From positions 65,718 to 129,717 of the forward strand of contig JAGNIV010000010.1 of the NCBI GenBank assembly GCA_018001015.1: a DNA stretch of 64,000 bases. The letters are read 5' to 3'. Both the position numbers and the translations under genes were made by a program. A model generated the notes under the pieces. It did no database searches, was not told the origin of the DNA, and saw only the letters and a list, made by a program, of their open reading frames with translations. How positions within the stretch are numbered: position 1 is the first letter of the stretch; each line of letters starts with the position of its first letter. Below, piece after piece: positions 54,700 through 62,548 of the stretch. This DNA is from Phenylobacterium sp. (GTDB lineage: Bacteria > Pseudomonadota > Alphaproteobacteria > Caulobacterales > Caulobacteraceae).

Positions 54700-54763
54700 G
54701 ACTTAGGTCTCACGCCCAAGCTGACTAGGCAAGTCGAGGAAATCTAAAGGTAGGAGAGCCGTC

Positions 54764-55447
54764 TTGGAACTGGCGAAGCCGAGAGTTGATATCGGACTGT
54801 CCACCAATGACCTGCAACCCATGCTGAGGTTCTGGCAGGAGGAGGCGGGCATCCCCTTCGACCATCTGCTGAAGATCCGGCGCGGCCAGGACCAGCACCG
54901 TCATGACGCCCTGGGTTCGGTGCTGAAGATCAATCATCACGCCGATCCCCTGCCCGACACCCCGCCCGCCGGCTACCGCGAGCTCATCGTCGCCCGGCCG
55001 GGCCTGACGGCGCCGAAGAGCCTCACCGATCCCGACGGCAACCGCGTGACCCTGGTTCCGCCCGGCCACGAGGGCGTCACCCAGATCGGCGTCCGGCTGG
55101 CCGTCCGCGATCTCGCCGCCCATCGGAAATTCTACACCCAGGGCTTGGGTCTGACCGAGGAGTCGCCCGGCGCATTCCGGGCCGGCGAGACCCTGCTGAT
55201 CCTGGAGGAGAGGCCCGACGCGCCCGCCGACGCCGGCATGCAGGGCAAGGGCTGGCGCTACATCACCTTCCAGGTGTTCAAGGTCGACGAGGAGCACGCC
55301 CGCATCCTGGAAGCCGGCGGGCGTCAGGCCATGCCGCCGACCACGCTGGGGACCACGGCGCGCATCTCCATGGTGCGCGATCCCGACGGCAATTGGATCG
55401 AGATATCCCAGCGCGCCTCCATCGTGGGAACCCTCGAAACGCACTGA
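54764..55447 (+). CDS. VOC-family protein, two-module
   Basis: A 227-residue protein with TTG start 6 bases after AGGAG. The first half (MELAKPRVDIGLSTNDLQPM) and the second half (IGVRLAVRDLAAHRKFYTQGLGL) each form a vicinal-oxygen-chelate module; DPDGNRVTL and DPDGNWIEI end each. Metal ligands are a His (FDHLL, DQHRH) and Glu near the ends. The layout fits extradiol-dioxygenase or glyoxalase-like enzymes. It faces the oxidoreductase gene head-on. Confidence 0.83.
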   Translation: MELAKPRVDIGLSTNDLQPMLRFWQEEAGIPFDHLLKIRRGQDQHRHDALGSVLKINHHADPLPDTPPAGYRELIVARPGLTAPKSLTDPDGNRVTLVPPGHEGVTQIGVRLAVRDLAAHRKFYTQGLGLTEESPGAFRAGETLLILEERPDAPADAGMQGKGWRYITFQVFKVDEEHARILEAGGRQAMPPTTLGTTARISMVRDPDGNWIEISQRASIVGTLETH

Positions 55448-55510
55448 GAATTTGCCGTTCCTCGAACGCGTTCGCTAGAGTGCGGGGCGCGGGGGGAATC
55501 AGCTTCAGTC

Positions 55511-57202
55511 ATGGACGATACGAAGAGCGCCAATGTCGCCCTGGTGATCGAGACCATGTACCAGGTCGCCGCCAATCCTGACTCCTGGCAGCAGCTGATC
55601 GGCGCCCTGGCCGACGCCGGCGACCTGCAGGACATGCCCCCCGAGGCGGTCGCCGACATGGCCCGCAGCCAGGACGTCGCCCGCCTGACCGCCCGGCCCG
55701 AGGACGGGCCCACGCCCGCCGGGCGCAACGACATCGGCTGGATCGTGCTGTCGTCGCGGCGCAAGGTGCTGGCGGCCAACAACCTGGCTCGGGAGATGAT
55801 GGCCCAGGGTCTTGGATGGCTGACCATCGGGGCCGAGCTTGGCTTCAACGATCCCGGCAACGCCGAGACCCTGACCCGAGCCCTGGCGCAGGCCCGCGCC
55901 CAGGCCAGCGGCCAGACCATCCTGCGGCTGGATCGTGGCGAGGATGACGGTCCCTGCTTCGCCTATGTGGCGCCGGCCCGCGCCCTGCCCGGCGTCGCCG
56001 ACGCCGCCGCCATCGAGCTGGCCGACGACGACCAGGCCTATGCTCTGATCTTTCCGGCGGTGGAGGAGACCGGAAAGCTGTGGTCGTCCATCCGGGACAG
56101 CTTCGGCCTGACGCCCGCCGAGCTGCGCCTGGCCCGCAAGCTTCGGGATGGCCGCTCGCTGAAGGAGGCTGCTGACGAACTGGATGTCAGCGTCAACACC
56201 CTGCGCAATCAGCTCCGCGCCATCTTCGACAAGATGGGGCTGAAGCGGCAAAGCGACCTGATCAGGGCCTTGACCCAGCTTTCCTCGGTGGCCAGCGCCA
56301 TTGAGATCCAGAGCCCGGGGATGATCCCCCTGGCCAGCGCCGACGCCCCGCCGGTGGTGGCGATCACCCTGCCGGACGGCCGCCGCCTGGCCTATCGCGA
56401 CTATGGTGACCCCGCCGGCCGTCCGGTGCTGATCTTCCACGAGGGCCTGGGGTCCAGCCTGCTGCCGCCGGGGGCGCAAGGCCTGGCCCGTGAGCTTGGC
56501 CTGCGGCTGATCTGCGCCGAGCGGCCGGGGTTCGGCCAATCCGACCCCAGCCCGGACTACAGCTTCGACAGCGTCGCCGAGGACATGGTGGAGTTGTGCG
56601 ACCAGCTGGGTCTGGCCGAGATCCGTATCGGCGCCATCCTCTCCGGCGCGCCGTCGGCGCTCCAGACCGCGATCCGCCTGGGGCCTCGCGCCGCCAGCGT
56701 GCTGCTGTGCTCGGGACGTCCGCCCCGGCCGGTCAGCCAGGCCCACAACAAGAATCCGCTCACCCTCTTCCGCTCGCGGATCGAGAGCAATCCGTGGGTG
56801 ATCGAAACCCTCTACGCCATTCTGCGCCTGCGGATGTCGACCCAGCTGGTGGAGCGCATCGTCCGCGGCTCGGTGGGAGGCTCACCCGGTGACGCCGCCT
56901 ATTTCGACGAGAACGCCCATGTCGCCGGCTATATCGCCACCTATGTGGGCGAGGCCCTGGCCCGCACCAGCCGCGGGGCGGCCGACGAGGTGAAGGCCTT
57001 CCGCCGCGCCCGCAACCTCACCGTCGCCGACCTGACCTGTCCCCTTGAGGTCTGGCACGGGGACCAGGATGTCTTCGCGCCGCTGGCCGACCTGCTGGAC
57101 TATCTGGGGGACAAGCCGCGGGAGGTCCGGGTCGTCCCCGGCATCGGCCACCTGATGGCGCTGAAGCACTGGGATGAGGTCCTGCGCCGCGCCGCGGCCT
57201 GA
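55511..57202 (+). CDS. LuxR-type HTH fused to alpha/beta hydrolase
   Basis: A 563-residue protein. Residues about 1-185 are an unassigned sensor-like region (GLGWLTIGAELGF and LPGVADAAAIELADDDQAYAL). A LuxR/GerE HTH lies at about 200-258 (LTPAELRLARKLRDGRSLKEA, then DVSVNTLRNQLRAIFDKMG). Residues about 285-563 form an alpha/beta hydrolase with IFHEGLGSS, AERPGFGQSDPSP, Ser378 in AILSGAPSA, acid WHGDQDVFAP and PGIGHLM. The elbow reads ILSGA rather than GxSxG. A regulator fused to a hydrolase is rare and may sense a small ester or lactone. Confidence 0.82.
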   Translation: MDDTKSANVALVIETMYQVAANPDSWQQLIGALADAGDLQDMPPEAVADMARSQDVARLTARPEDGPTPAGRNDIGWIVLSSRRKVLAANNLAREMMAQGLGWLTIGAELGFNDPGNAETLTRALAQARAQASGQTILRLDRGEDDGPCFAYVAPARALPGVADAAAIELADDDQAYALIFPAVEETGKLWSSIRDSFGLTPAELRLARKLRDGRSLKEAADELDVSVNTLRNQLRAIFDKMGLKRQSDLIRALTQLSSVASAIEIQSPGMIPLASADAPPVVAITLPDGRRLAYRDYGDPAGRPVLIFHEGLGSSLLPPGAQGLARELGLRLICAERPGFGQSDPSPDYSFDSVAEDMVELCDQLGLAEIRIGAILSGAPSALQTAIRLGPRAASVLLCSGRPPRPVSQAHNKNPLTLFRSRIESNPWVIETLYAILRLRMSTQLVERIVRGSVGGSPGDAAYFDENAHVAGYIATYVGEALARTSRGAADEVKAFRRARNLTVADLTCPLEVWHGDQDVFAPLADLLDYLGDKPREVRVVPGIGHLMALKHWDEVLRRAAA

Positions 57203-57497
57203 GGCGCGCCGCCCCCAAATCGGGGCGCATAGTCCGTTTGGATCATGCGGAGACGGGCGCGAGCCGTCAGACAGGGTTTGCGAACTCTAAAGACCTACCC
57301 CCAAGGGTCGACCGAGTATCCTGTCATCATGTCCAAGGCGCGACCGCGCCTGCCGCCGGAACCCGGCGCGCGGACCCGAGCGACAGGGCCTGGACCTCTC
57401 GCGGGGGCGGCTTATCGGCGGACCTGGAGAGCGTCCGTCGGTGAGCTGGACGATCACCCGTGAACCCACAATTCAAAAGGCTGGGGGGCCAACCAAG
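57203..57497. other. intergenic region with one hairpin
   Basis: This 295-base gap begins with a hairpin, CGCCCC-CAAATC-GGGGCG (57210-57227), which could end the LuxR-hydrolase transcript but has no T-tail. The rest probably carries the promoter of the exported cassette; no clear boxes or RNA are seen. Confidence 0.4.
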
Positions 57498-58016
57498 ATG
57501 AAGAAGATCCATATTCCCGTCGTCGTCGCCGGGGCTCTGATGCTGACCGCCTGGGGCGCGCCGCAGATCGCCGCGCCGACCGCCCTGACCGCGCCCACCC
57601 CCATCGAGGGCTCGGCCGGCAAGTACGCCTCCCCCTTCACCTCCGACGGCGTCACCGCCGGCTGGGTGACCAAGTCGATGCAGGTCAAGGCCGCCGGCCA
57701 GATCGGCTCGATGGCGGGCAACTACGCCGGCCAGAAGGCCATGGAGCAGGTGCCCTTCGTCGGCGGCTTCCTGGGCAAGAAGGCCGGCGCCGCCGTGGGC
57801 CGGGGCGTCGCGCTGAAGGCCATCGGCGGCGAGGAGTTCCTGCGCTCCTCGACGGACCTGTCCTTCAACTCGCTGAACGACATGGCCCTCTTCATGTACG
57901 TCAACTACTCCACCAACCCGGAGTACCAGAAGATCCTGGACGCGACCTACGCGATCTACCCGGACTTCCAGACCGCCTATCTGCCGGCGCTGCAAAGCGC
58001 CTCGGTCGGCAAGTAG
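57498..58016 (+). CDS. exported protein of unknown function, first gene of the LpoB-like cassette
   Basis: A 172-residue protein. The start at 57498 (MKKIHIPVVVAGALMLTAWG) gives a signal peptide; ATGs upstream in frame are not preceded by better sites. A Gly/Ala-rich central stretch (KKAGAAVGRGVALKAIG, about 95-115) resembles a glycine-zipper. Another region, SLNDMALFMYVNYSTNPEYQKI, is conserved-looking. No named family. It is 103 bases before the first LpoB-like gene with a strong hairpin between them. Confidence 0.65.
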   Translation: MKKIHIPVVVAGALMLTAWGAPQIAAPTALTAPTPIEGSAGKYASPFTSDGVTAGWVTKSMQVKAAGQIGSMAGNYAGQKAMEQVPFVGGFLGKKAGAAVGRGVALKAIGGEEFLRSSTDLSFNSLNDMALFMYVNYSTNPEYQKILDATYAIYPDFQTAYLPALQSASVGK

Positions 58017-58035
58017 CCACACGCCAAACACGGGG

Positions 58036-58061
58036 ATCGGCCGCGTGTCGACGCGGCCGAT
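58036..58061. other. perfect 10-bp hairpin before the LpoB-like gene
   Basis: ATCGGCCGCG (58036-58045) pairs with CGCGGCCGAT (58052-58061), loop of six. No T-tract follows. It could limit expression of the downstream genes relative to the first, or mark a processed mRNA end. Confidence 0.35.
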
Positions 58062-58119
58062 GACCCTGCGAAATTCTGAGGCGGCCACCCCAAGGGCCGT
58101 CCACGCCAAGGGGGCGATC

Positions 58120-58761
58120 ATGCGCATTCAATCCACCACGCTCGGCCTGCTGGCCGTACTCGGCCTCGCGGCCGCCGGTCCGGCCCTGGCCGCGCCGAAG
58201 CTGAAGCCGCAGGGCTCGGCCACGGTCTATCGCGACACCACCACCTCGGACGGGGTGAAGGGCATCGGCACCGAGAGCCAGGACATCGTCTCCATGGCCG
58301 ACGCGATGTTCCGCGATCTGCTGAACGTGCCGGAACTGATGAACCGCCCGACCCCGCCGCGGATCATCGTCGACCCGAAATACTTCCGGAACGAGAGTTC
58401 CGAGATTATCGACAAGGCCCTGATCACCGACCGCATCCGGGTCAACCTGCTGCGCGCCGCCGGTGGTCGCATGCGCTTCATCGGCCGCGAATACGCCGGC
58501 GCGGTGGAGGAGGAGCGTGCTCTGAAGGACGCCGGGAAGGTTGACGTCGGCACCACGGGACGGACGCGGGCCCAGGCCGGCGCCGACTATCGCCTGGTGG
58601 GTCGCATCGGCACCCGGGACGCCATCGACACCCGCACGGGCACGACCTCGCGGTTCAGCCAGTACACCTTCGAGCTGCTCGACATGGAGTACGGCGAGAT
58701 CATCTGGTCGAACCTGTACGAGTTCAAGAAAGAGAACCGCGACGACGTCGTCTACCGCTAG
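58120..58761 (+). CDS. LpoB-like penicillin-binding-protein activator homologue
   Basis: A 213-residue protein with signal peptide (MRIQSTTLGLLAVLGLAAAGPALAA) and no lipobox cysteine, unlike enterobacterial LpoB. The mature part follows the LpoB pattern: IIVDPKYFRNESSEIIDKALI, GRMRFIGREYAGAVEEERAL, RTRAQAGADYRLVGRIGTRDA and FELLDMEYGEIIWSN. LpoB is a CsgG-fold protein that stimulates PBP1b peptidoglycan polymerisation. It is followed after 8 bases by the repeat-containing protein, so they are co-transcribed. Confidence 0.72.
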   Translation: MRIQSTTLGLLAVLGLAAAGPALAAPKLKPQGSATVYRDTTTSDGVKGIGTESQDIVSMADAMFRDLLNVPELMNRPTPPRIIVDPKYFRNESSEIIDKALITDRIRVNLLRAAGGRMRFIGREYAGAVEEERALKDAGKVDVGTTGRTRAQAGADYRLVGRIGTRDAIDTRTGTTSRFSQYTFELLDMEYGEIIWSNLYEFKKENRDDVVYR

Positions 58762-58769
58762 GCCCGACG

Positions 58770-59936
58770 ATGAAACTCGCAGCCCTTTCGGGGGCGCTCG
58801 CCCTCGCCGCCGCCAGTGCGGCGCAGGCCGCGGCGCCGCCCATCCTGCCGCCCGTGCCCTATGACGCGGGTCCGGAGACCTTCGTCGGACGCCTGGCCAC
58901 GGACCTTCCGGGCAACCGGGTGCTGAACCAGATGGAGATCGGCGCCCGGGCCTTCTGGCGCGCCGACTACGCCACCGCCAAGCCCGCCCTGGACGACGCC
59001 ATCATGCGCATCGACTCGGTGTTTTCCGACAACGCCAACGCCGCCAAGGCCCGCAAGCTCTGGTACGACGAGGGCTCGAAGGACTTCAAGGGCGAGCCCT
59101 ACGAGCGGGCCATGGTCTTCATGTACCGTGGCCTGATCTACCTGCACGACGCCGACTATGAGAACGCCCGGGCCGCCTTCCGGCGCGGGCTGATGCAGGA
59201 CGCCTTCGCCGAGGAGGACCAGAACCGGTCCGACTTCGCCCTGCTGCTGTTCCTCGACGCCTGGGCCAGCCATCTCAACGGCGACACCGACCTGCGCGAC
59301 GAGACCATGGTCCAGCTCAAGAAGCTGCGCCCCACCTATGGCGGCATCGGCGAAAAGGACGACACCCTGGTCCTGGCGGAGACCGGCCTGGCTCCGCGCA
59401 AGCTGGGGGACGGGGCGAGCCATTCGTTCTTCGTCTACCGGCGCGGCAAGCCGATCCTGGAGAACCAGGTCCAGGTGCTGAACGGCGCGGCGCCCATGCA
59501 GGCCTATCCGATGGAGGACATCTACTACCAGGCCTCCACCCGCGGCGGCCGGGAGATCGACAAGATCCTGGCCGGCAAGGCCCAGTTCAAGGCCACCACC
59601 GGCGGCATCGGCAGCTTCCTCTCCGACACCACGGTCGCCCTCTCGGAGAACAACGCCGCCTTTAGCGCGGGGGGGCAGTACGGCGACGCTGTCGCCGCCG
59701 TCGGCGTGCTGTCGGGGGTGTTGCTGATCGTCTCGTCCAGCTCCAAGCCCCAGGCCGACGTGCGCACCTGGAGCTCCCTGCCCGACACCGTCCACGTCCT
59801 GACGCTGGGGACCGGCGGCGGGACGCCCAACCTCACCGCCAACTTCCTCAAGGCCGGCGCGCCGGTGGCCGAAAAGCCCATCACCTGCGCCACCGACGCC
59901 AACCGCAAACAGCTGTGCCTCGTGCGCGCTCACTAA
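58770..59936 (+). CDS. secreted TPR-like protein (COG3014-like) between the LpoB-like and YcfL-like genes
   Basis: A 388-residue protein with a signal peptide (MKLAALSGALALAAASAAQAAA). Residues about 55-200 are helical hairpins (NQMEIGARAFWRADYATAKPALD, then YERAMVFMYRGLIYLHDADYENARAAF and NRSDFALLLFLDAWA) of TPR character. The remaining part (about 220-330) contains PILENQVQVLNGAAPM and TTVALSENNAAFSAGG. The gene order LpoB-COG3014-YcfL is known from other proteobacteria and suggests COG3014, function unknown; the match is from memory of context, not a search. Confidence 0.62.
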   Translation: MKLAALSGALALAAASAAQAAAPPILPPVPYDAGPETFVGRLATDLPGNRVLNQMEIGARAFWRADYATAKPALDDAIMRIDSVFSDNANAAKARKLWYDEGSKDFKGEPYERAMVFMYRGLIYLHDADYENARAAFRRGLMQDAFAEEDQNRSDFALLLFLDAWASHLNGDTDLRDETMVQLKKLRPTYGGIGEKDDTLVLAETGLAPRKLGDGASHSFFVYRRGKPILENQVQVLNGAAPMQAYPMEDIYYQASTRGGREIDKILAGKAQFKATTGGIGSFLSDTTVALSENNAAFSAGGQYGDAVAAVGVLSGVLLIVSSSSKPQADVRTWSSLPDTVHVLTLGTGGGTPNLTANFLKAGAPVAEKPITCATDANRKQLCLVRAH

Positions 59937-59954
59937 GAGAGAACGGAAAAACCC

Positions 59955-60416
59955 ATGACCTCCTTCCGCAAGCACCTGACGATCGTGGCCGCCACCGCCG
60001 CCCTGGGCCTTGGCCTTGCCGCCTGTGAGACCACCCCGCCCGAGGGCGGCGTGCGCATCGACCAGCAGAACAACATTCGTCCCGAGCTGAACTCGGTGCG
60101 GGTGATCGACAACACCCTGGCCAAGTATGTCGGCCGCAAGTTCAAGGTCGACAGCCTGCTGGACACCGAGGGCGCCTACGTCTCCACCGGTCCCACCGGC
60201 TTCAAGAAGATCACCGTCCAGATCCGCAACAAGACCAATGTCGCCCTGCCGCTGCAGGCCCGCGCCAGCTGGTACGATCAGAACGGCGTGCCCACGGACG
60301 GCGCCCAGGCCTGGACCAGCCTGTTCGTCCAGCCCAACGCCATGGTGACCTTCGAGCAGAACTCGGCCCGCCTGAACTCGGCCCAGTACTACGTCGAAAT
60401 CCGCGGCGCCGAGTAG
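59955..60416 (+). CDS. YcfL-like (DUF1425) lipoprotein
   Basis: A 153-residue lipoprotein. Signal peptide ends LGLGLAACETTP, with a lipobox cysteine at about residue 24. DNTLAKYVGRKFKVDSL, KITVQIRNKTNVALPLQARASWYD and FEQNSARLNSAQYYVEIRGAE match the YcfL/DUF1425 pattern, a beta-sandwich envelope protein of unknown function that neighbours lpoB in enterobacteria. It lies 18 bases after the preceding gene and 27 bases before the next. Confidence 0.75.
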   Translation: MTSFRKHLTIVAATAALGLGLAACETTPPEGGVRIDQQNNIRPELNSVRVIDNTLAKYVGRKFKVDSLLDTEGAYVSTGPTGFKKITVQIRNKTNVALPLQARASWYDQNGVPTDGAQAWTSLFVQPNAMVTFEQNSARLNSAQYYVEIRGAE

Positions 60417-60443
60417 GCCTCGCCTCAGGATCAGGAGGGTCAA

Positions 60444-61298
60444 ATGCCCCACCCTATGAAGCTCGCGGCGCTGGCGGCCCTCCTGGTCGTCGGCCCGGCC
60501 ATGGCCCAACAGCAGTACCGGCCCCAGGCGCCGGCGGTGACCTATCGCGAAGGCATGCCCGACGTGAACACCCCGCCGCCAAGCGCCAACCCGGACGCCG
60601 GCAACTACGCGTCGTCCTCCAGCTTCGCCCGCTGGTACGCCGGCGCCGGGCGGCCCACCATGCTGATGTTCTGGAACCGACAGCTGATCGAGGACGCCAC
60701 CAGCCAGTATGACAGCGTCCAGACCACGCGGTCGGCCGGCGTCGCCATGGGTGAAGCCGCCGCGGTGCGGGGCCGGGGCTGGGCGGCGAGCGCGTCGAGC
60801 GGCGTCGCGGCCTCGGCCAGCGAGAGCCGCCAGTACCAGGAGCGGATGACCGACTCCAGCTACGGCTTCCGCAGCAACAACTTCACCCGTGGGGTCGAAA
60901 GCGCGATCCTCAACACCTTCCTGTCGGCCGGCGCGAGGATCGTCGACCGCGAGGCGGTGATCCGCAAGGTCTCGGCCAGCAAGAGCCGCGAGGACCGGAT
61001 GGACATCCAGTACCTGGAGACCTTGGCCATGGGCCAGGGCATCCAGTACCTGATCGAGATCCTGCCCGACGACGACGCCTCCTCGCCCACCGGCGTCACC
61101 TTCACGGTGAAGGTCACCCACCTGCCCACCTCCACGGTGCGGGCCCAGTTCACCACCTCGGGCAATCCGCCGCGCGGCGAGGCCAAGTGGGTGGCGGTGA
61201 ACGGGGCGGGCTTTGAGAAGCGCGCGGCCCCCAGCCGTCAGACCCCGCAGCTGATCGGGGCCCAGGTGGCCTACGACACCATGACCAAGCTTCGCTAG
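60444..61298 (+). CDS. second LpoB/CsgG-like exported protein
   Basis: A 284-residue protein with signal peptide (MKLAALAALLVVGPAMAQQ); ATG 60444 follows AGGAGGG. An Asn/Ala/Ser-rich linker (about 25-55) precedes a CsgG-like part: TMLMFWNRQLIEDATSQ, VESAILNTFLSAGARIVDREAVI, ETLAMGQGIQYLIEILPDD and HLPTSTVRAQF. The fold order resembles CsgG/LpoB (strand, helix, strand) but it is longer and lacks close LpoB motifs. It ends the cassette and is followed by an intrinsic terminator. Confidence 0.65.
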   Translation: MPHPMKLAALAALLVVGPAMAQQQYRPQAPAVTYREGMPDVNTPPPSANPDAGNYASSSSFARWYAGAGRPTMLMFWNRQLIEDATSQYDSVQTTRSAGVAMGEAAAVRGRGWAASASSGVAASASESRQYQERMTDSSYGFRSNNFTRGVESAILNTFLSAGARIVDREAVIRKVSASKSREDRMDIQYLETLAMGQGIQYLIEILPDDDASSPTGVTFTVKVTHLPTSTVRAQFTTSGNPPRGEAKWVAVNGAGFEKRAAPSRQTPQLIGAQVAYDTMTKLR

Positions 61299-61403
61299 GG
61301 CCCAGGCCCTGACGCACGGAAAGGGCCCGGAGATGGCCCGTCGTCCGTCCTTCGGGACGGGCGGAACGGCTGGGCTTGGGGGAGTTACCGGCCGGATCTC
61401 CAG

Positions 61404-61437
61404 ACAGGCGTGGCCACCCCCCGGCGGCCACGCCTGT
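61404..61437 (+). terminator. intrinsic terminator after the LpoB-like cassette
   Basis: ACAGGCGTGGCC (61404-61415) pairs perfectly with GGCCACGCCTGT (61426-61437), loop of ten, followed by CGTCCTTTTG. A second smaller UUCG-loop hairpin (CCGTCC-TTCG-GGACGG, 61345-61360) lies upstream. Together they mark the end of the five-gene transcript. Confidence 0.75.
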
Positions 61438-61511
61438 CGTCCTTTTGATGGACATCGTCAGAGCCCTGTCCGAGGCTGTCTCCAACGATAGCGTGCAGGG
61501 AAGAGACCACC

Positions 61512-62414
61512 ATGACCACGAAAGCCTTGGTGCTGGGGGGCGGCGGGCCGGTGGGCATCGCCTGGGAGTCGGGCCTGATCCAGGGGCTGGCGCAAGGCGG
61601 GGTCGATCTCGGCAAGGCCGACTTCATCATGGGCACCTCGGCCGGCTCTTTCGTGGGGGCCCGCCTGGCCCTGGGCGCCGAGGCCGCCACCCTGGCCGAC
61701 CCGATCCTCAACGAGCCGCCGCCGGCGCCGCGTCCCGCGGGTGAGGCCAGGCCGGCCTCGGCTGCGCCCGCCGCCGACCTTTCCGTCCTGGCGAAGATGA
61801 TGGCCGAGGCGCAGGGCGGCGTCCGCGATCCCCAGGAGGTCCGCGCCGAGATCGGCGCCTTCGCCCTGGCCGCCCAGACCCCGGACGAGGCGACCTTCAT
61901 CCAGAGCTTCGGCCGGTCCTTCGCGGGCCTGCCTGATGACGCCTGGCCCGAGCGGGGCTACGCCTGCTCGGCGGTCGATGCGATCACCGGTGAGTTCCGC
62001 ATGTGGACCAAGGACTCCGGGGTCGGCGTCACCCGCGCGGTGGCCTCGTCCTGCGCCGTGCCCGGCGTCTATCCCCCCGTCACCCTCGAAGGCCGCCGCT
62101 ATATCGACGGCGGCATGCGCTCCACCCTCAACGCTGACCAGGCGACCGGCTATGACCTGGTGGTGGTGGTCCAGGTGCGCGGCGGCGCCACCGCCGGCGC
62201 GGCGGCCCAGGCCACCGCCGCCCGCGTCGAGGCTGAGTTGGATGTTTTGCGCCAGGCCGGCGCCAAGGTGGTGCTGATCGGCCCCGACGAGGGCAGCCAG
62301 GCCGCCATGGGCTTGAACCTGATGGACTTCCGCAAACGAGCCGCGGCCGCGCGCGCGGGATTGGCCCAGGGTCTGGCCCAGGCGGAAGCGCTAAAGGCGG
62401 CCTGGGCGGGGTAG
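61512..62414 (+). CDS. patatin-like phospholipase
   Basis: A 300-residue protein. LVLGGGGPVGIAW is the oxyanion glycine-rich loop, MGTSAGSF the GxSxG nucleophile (Ser43), and RYIDGGMRSTLNAD the catalytic Asp (about 199). The Ser/Asp dyad is complete. It hydrolyses acyl groups of phospholipids; no signal peptide. ATG 61512 is preceded by AGGGAAGAG. It is convergent with the DegT-type aminotransferase across a palindromic repeat. Confidence 0.9.
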   Translation: MTTKALVLGGGGPVGIAWESGLIQGLAQGGVDLGKADFIMGTSAGSFVGARLALGAEAATLADPILNEPPPAPRPAGEARPASAAPAADLSVLAKMMAEAQGGVRDPQEVRAEIGAFALAAQTPDEATFIQSFGRSFAGLPDDAWPERGYACSAVDAITGEFRMWTKDSGVGVTRAVASSCAVPGVYPPVTLEGRRYIDGGMRSTLNADQATGYDLVVVVQVRGGATAGAAAQATAARVEAELDVLRQAGAKVVLIGPDEGSQAAMGLNLMDFRKRAAAARAGLAQGLAQAEALKAAWAG

Positions 62415-62424
62415 CACCCCATCC

Positions 62425-62540
62425 GCTCGTCCCGGCGAAGGCCGGGATCCAGGGGAAGCCCACGGCCATAGGCGCTGGTCCCCCGGCGGGACAACCTCGA
62501 TCGCACTTGATGAATCTGGATCCCGGCCTTCGCCGGGAGG
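62425..62540. repeat. palindromic intergenic repeat, family B copy 2
   Basis: GCTCGTCCCGGCGAAGGCC (62425-62443) mirrors a right arm containing GGCCTTCGCCGGGA, with GGGATCCAG and CTGGATCCC inside. It matches 48113-48240 almost exactly in its arms, with a different centre. It lies between two convergent genes and ends 8 bases before the aminotransferase stop codon. Confidence 0.8.
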
Positions 62541-62548
62541 CGCGGATT

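Noticed and set aside
58758-61121. A very long antisense open frame (787 codons) opposite the LpoB-like cassette
   Set aside because: Its composition is Gly/Arg/Val/His/Gln-rich with no family motif, as expected of the reverse frame of high-GC genes, while the sense frames have signal peptides and family motifs.
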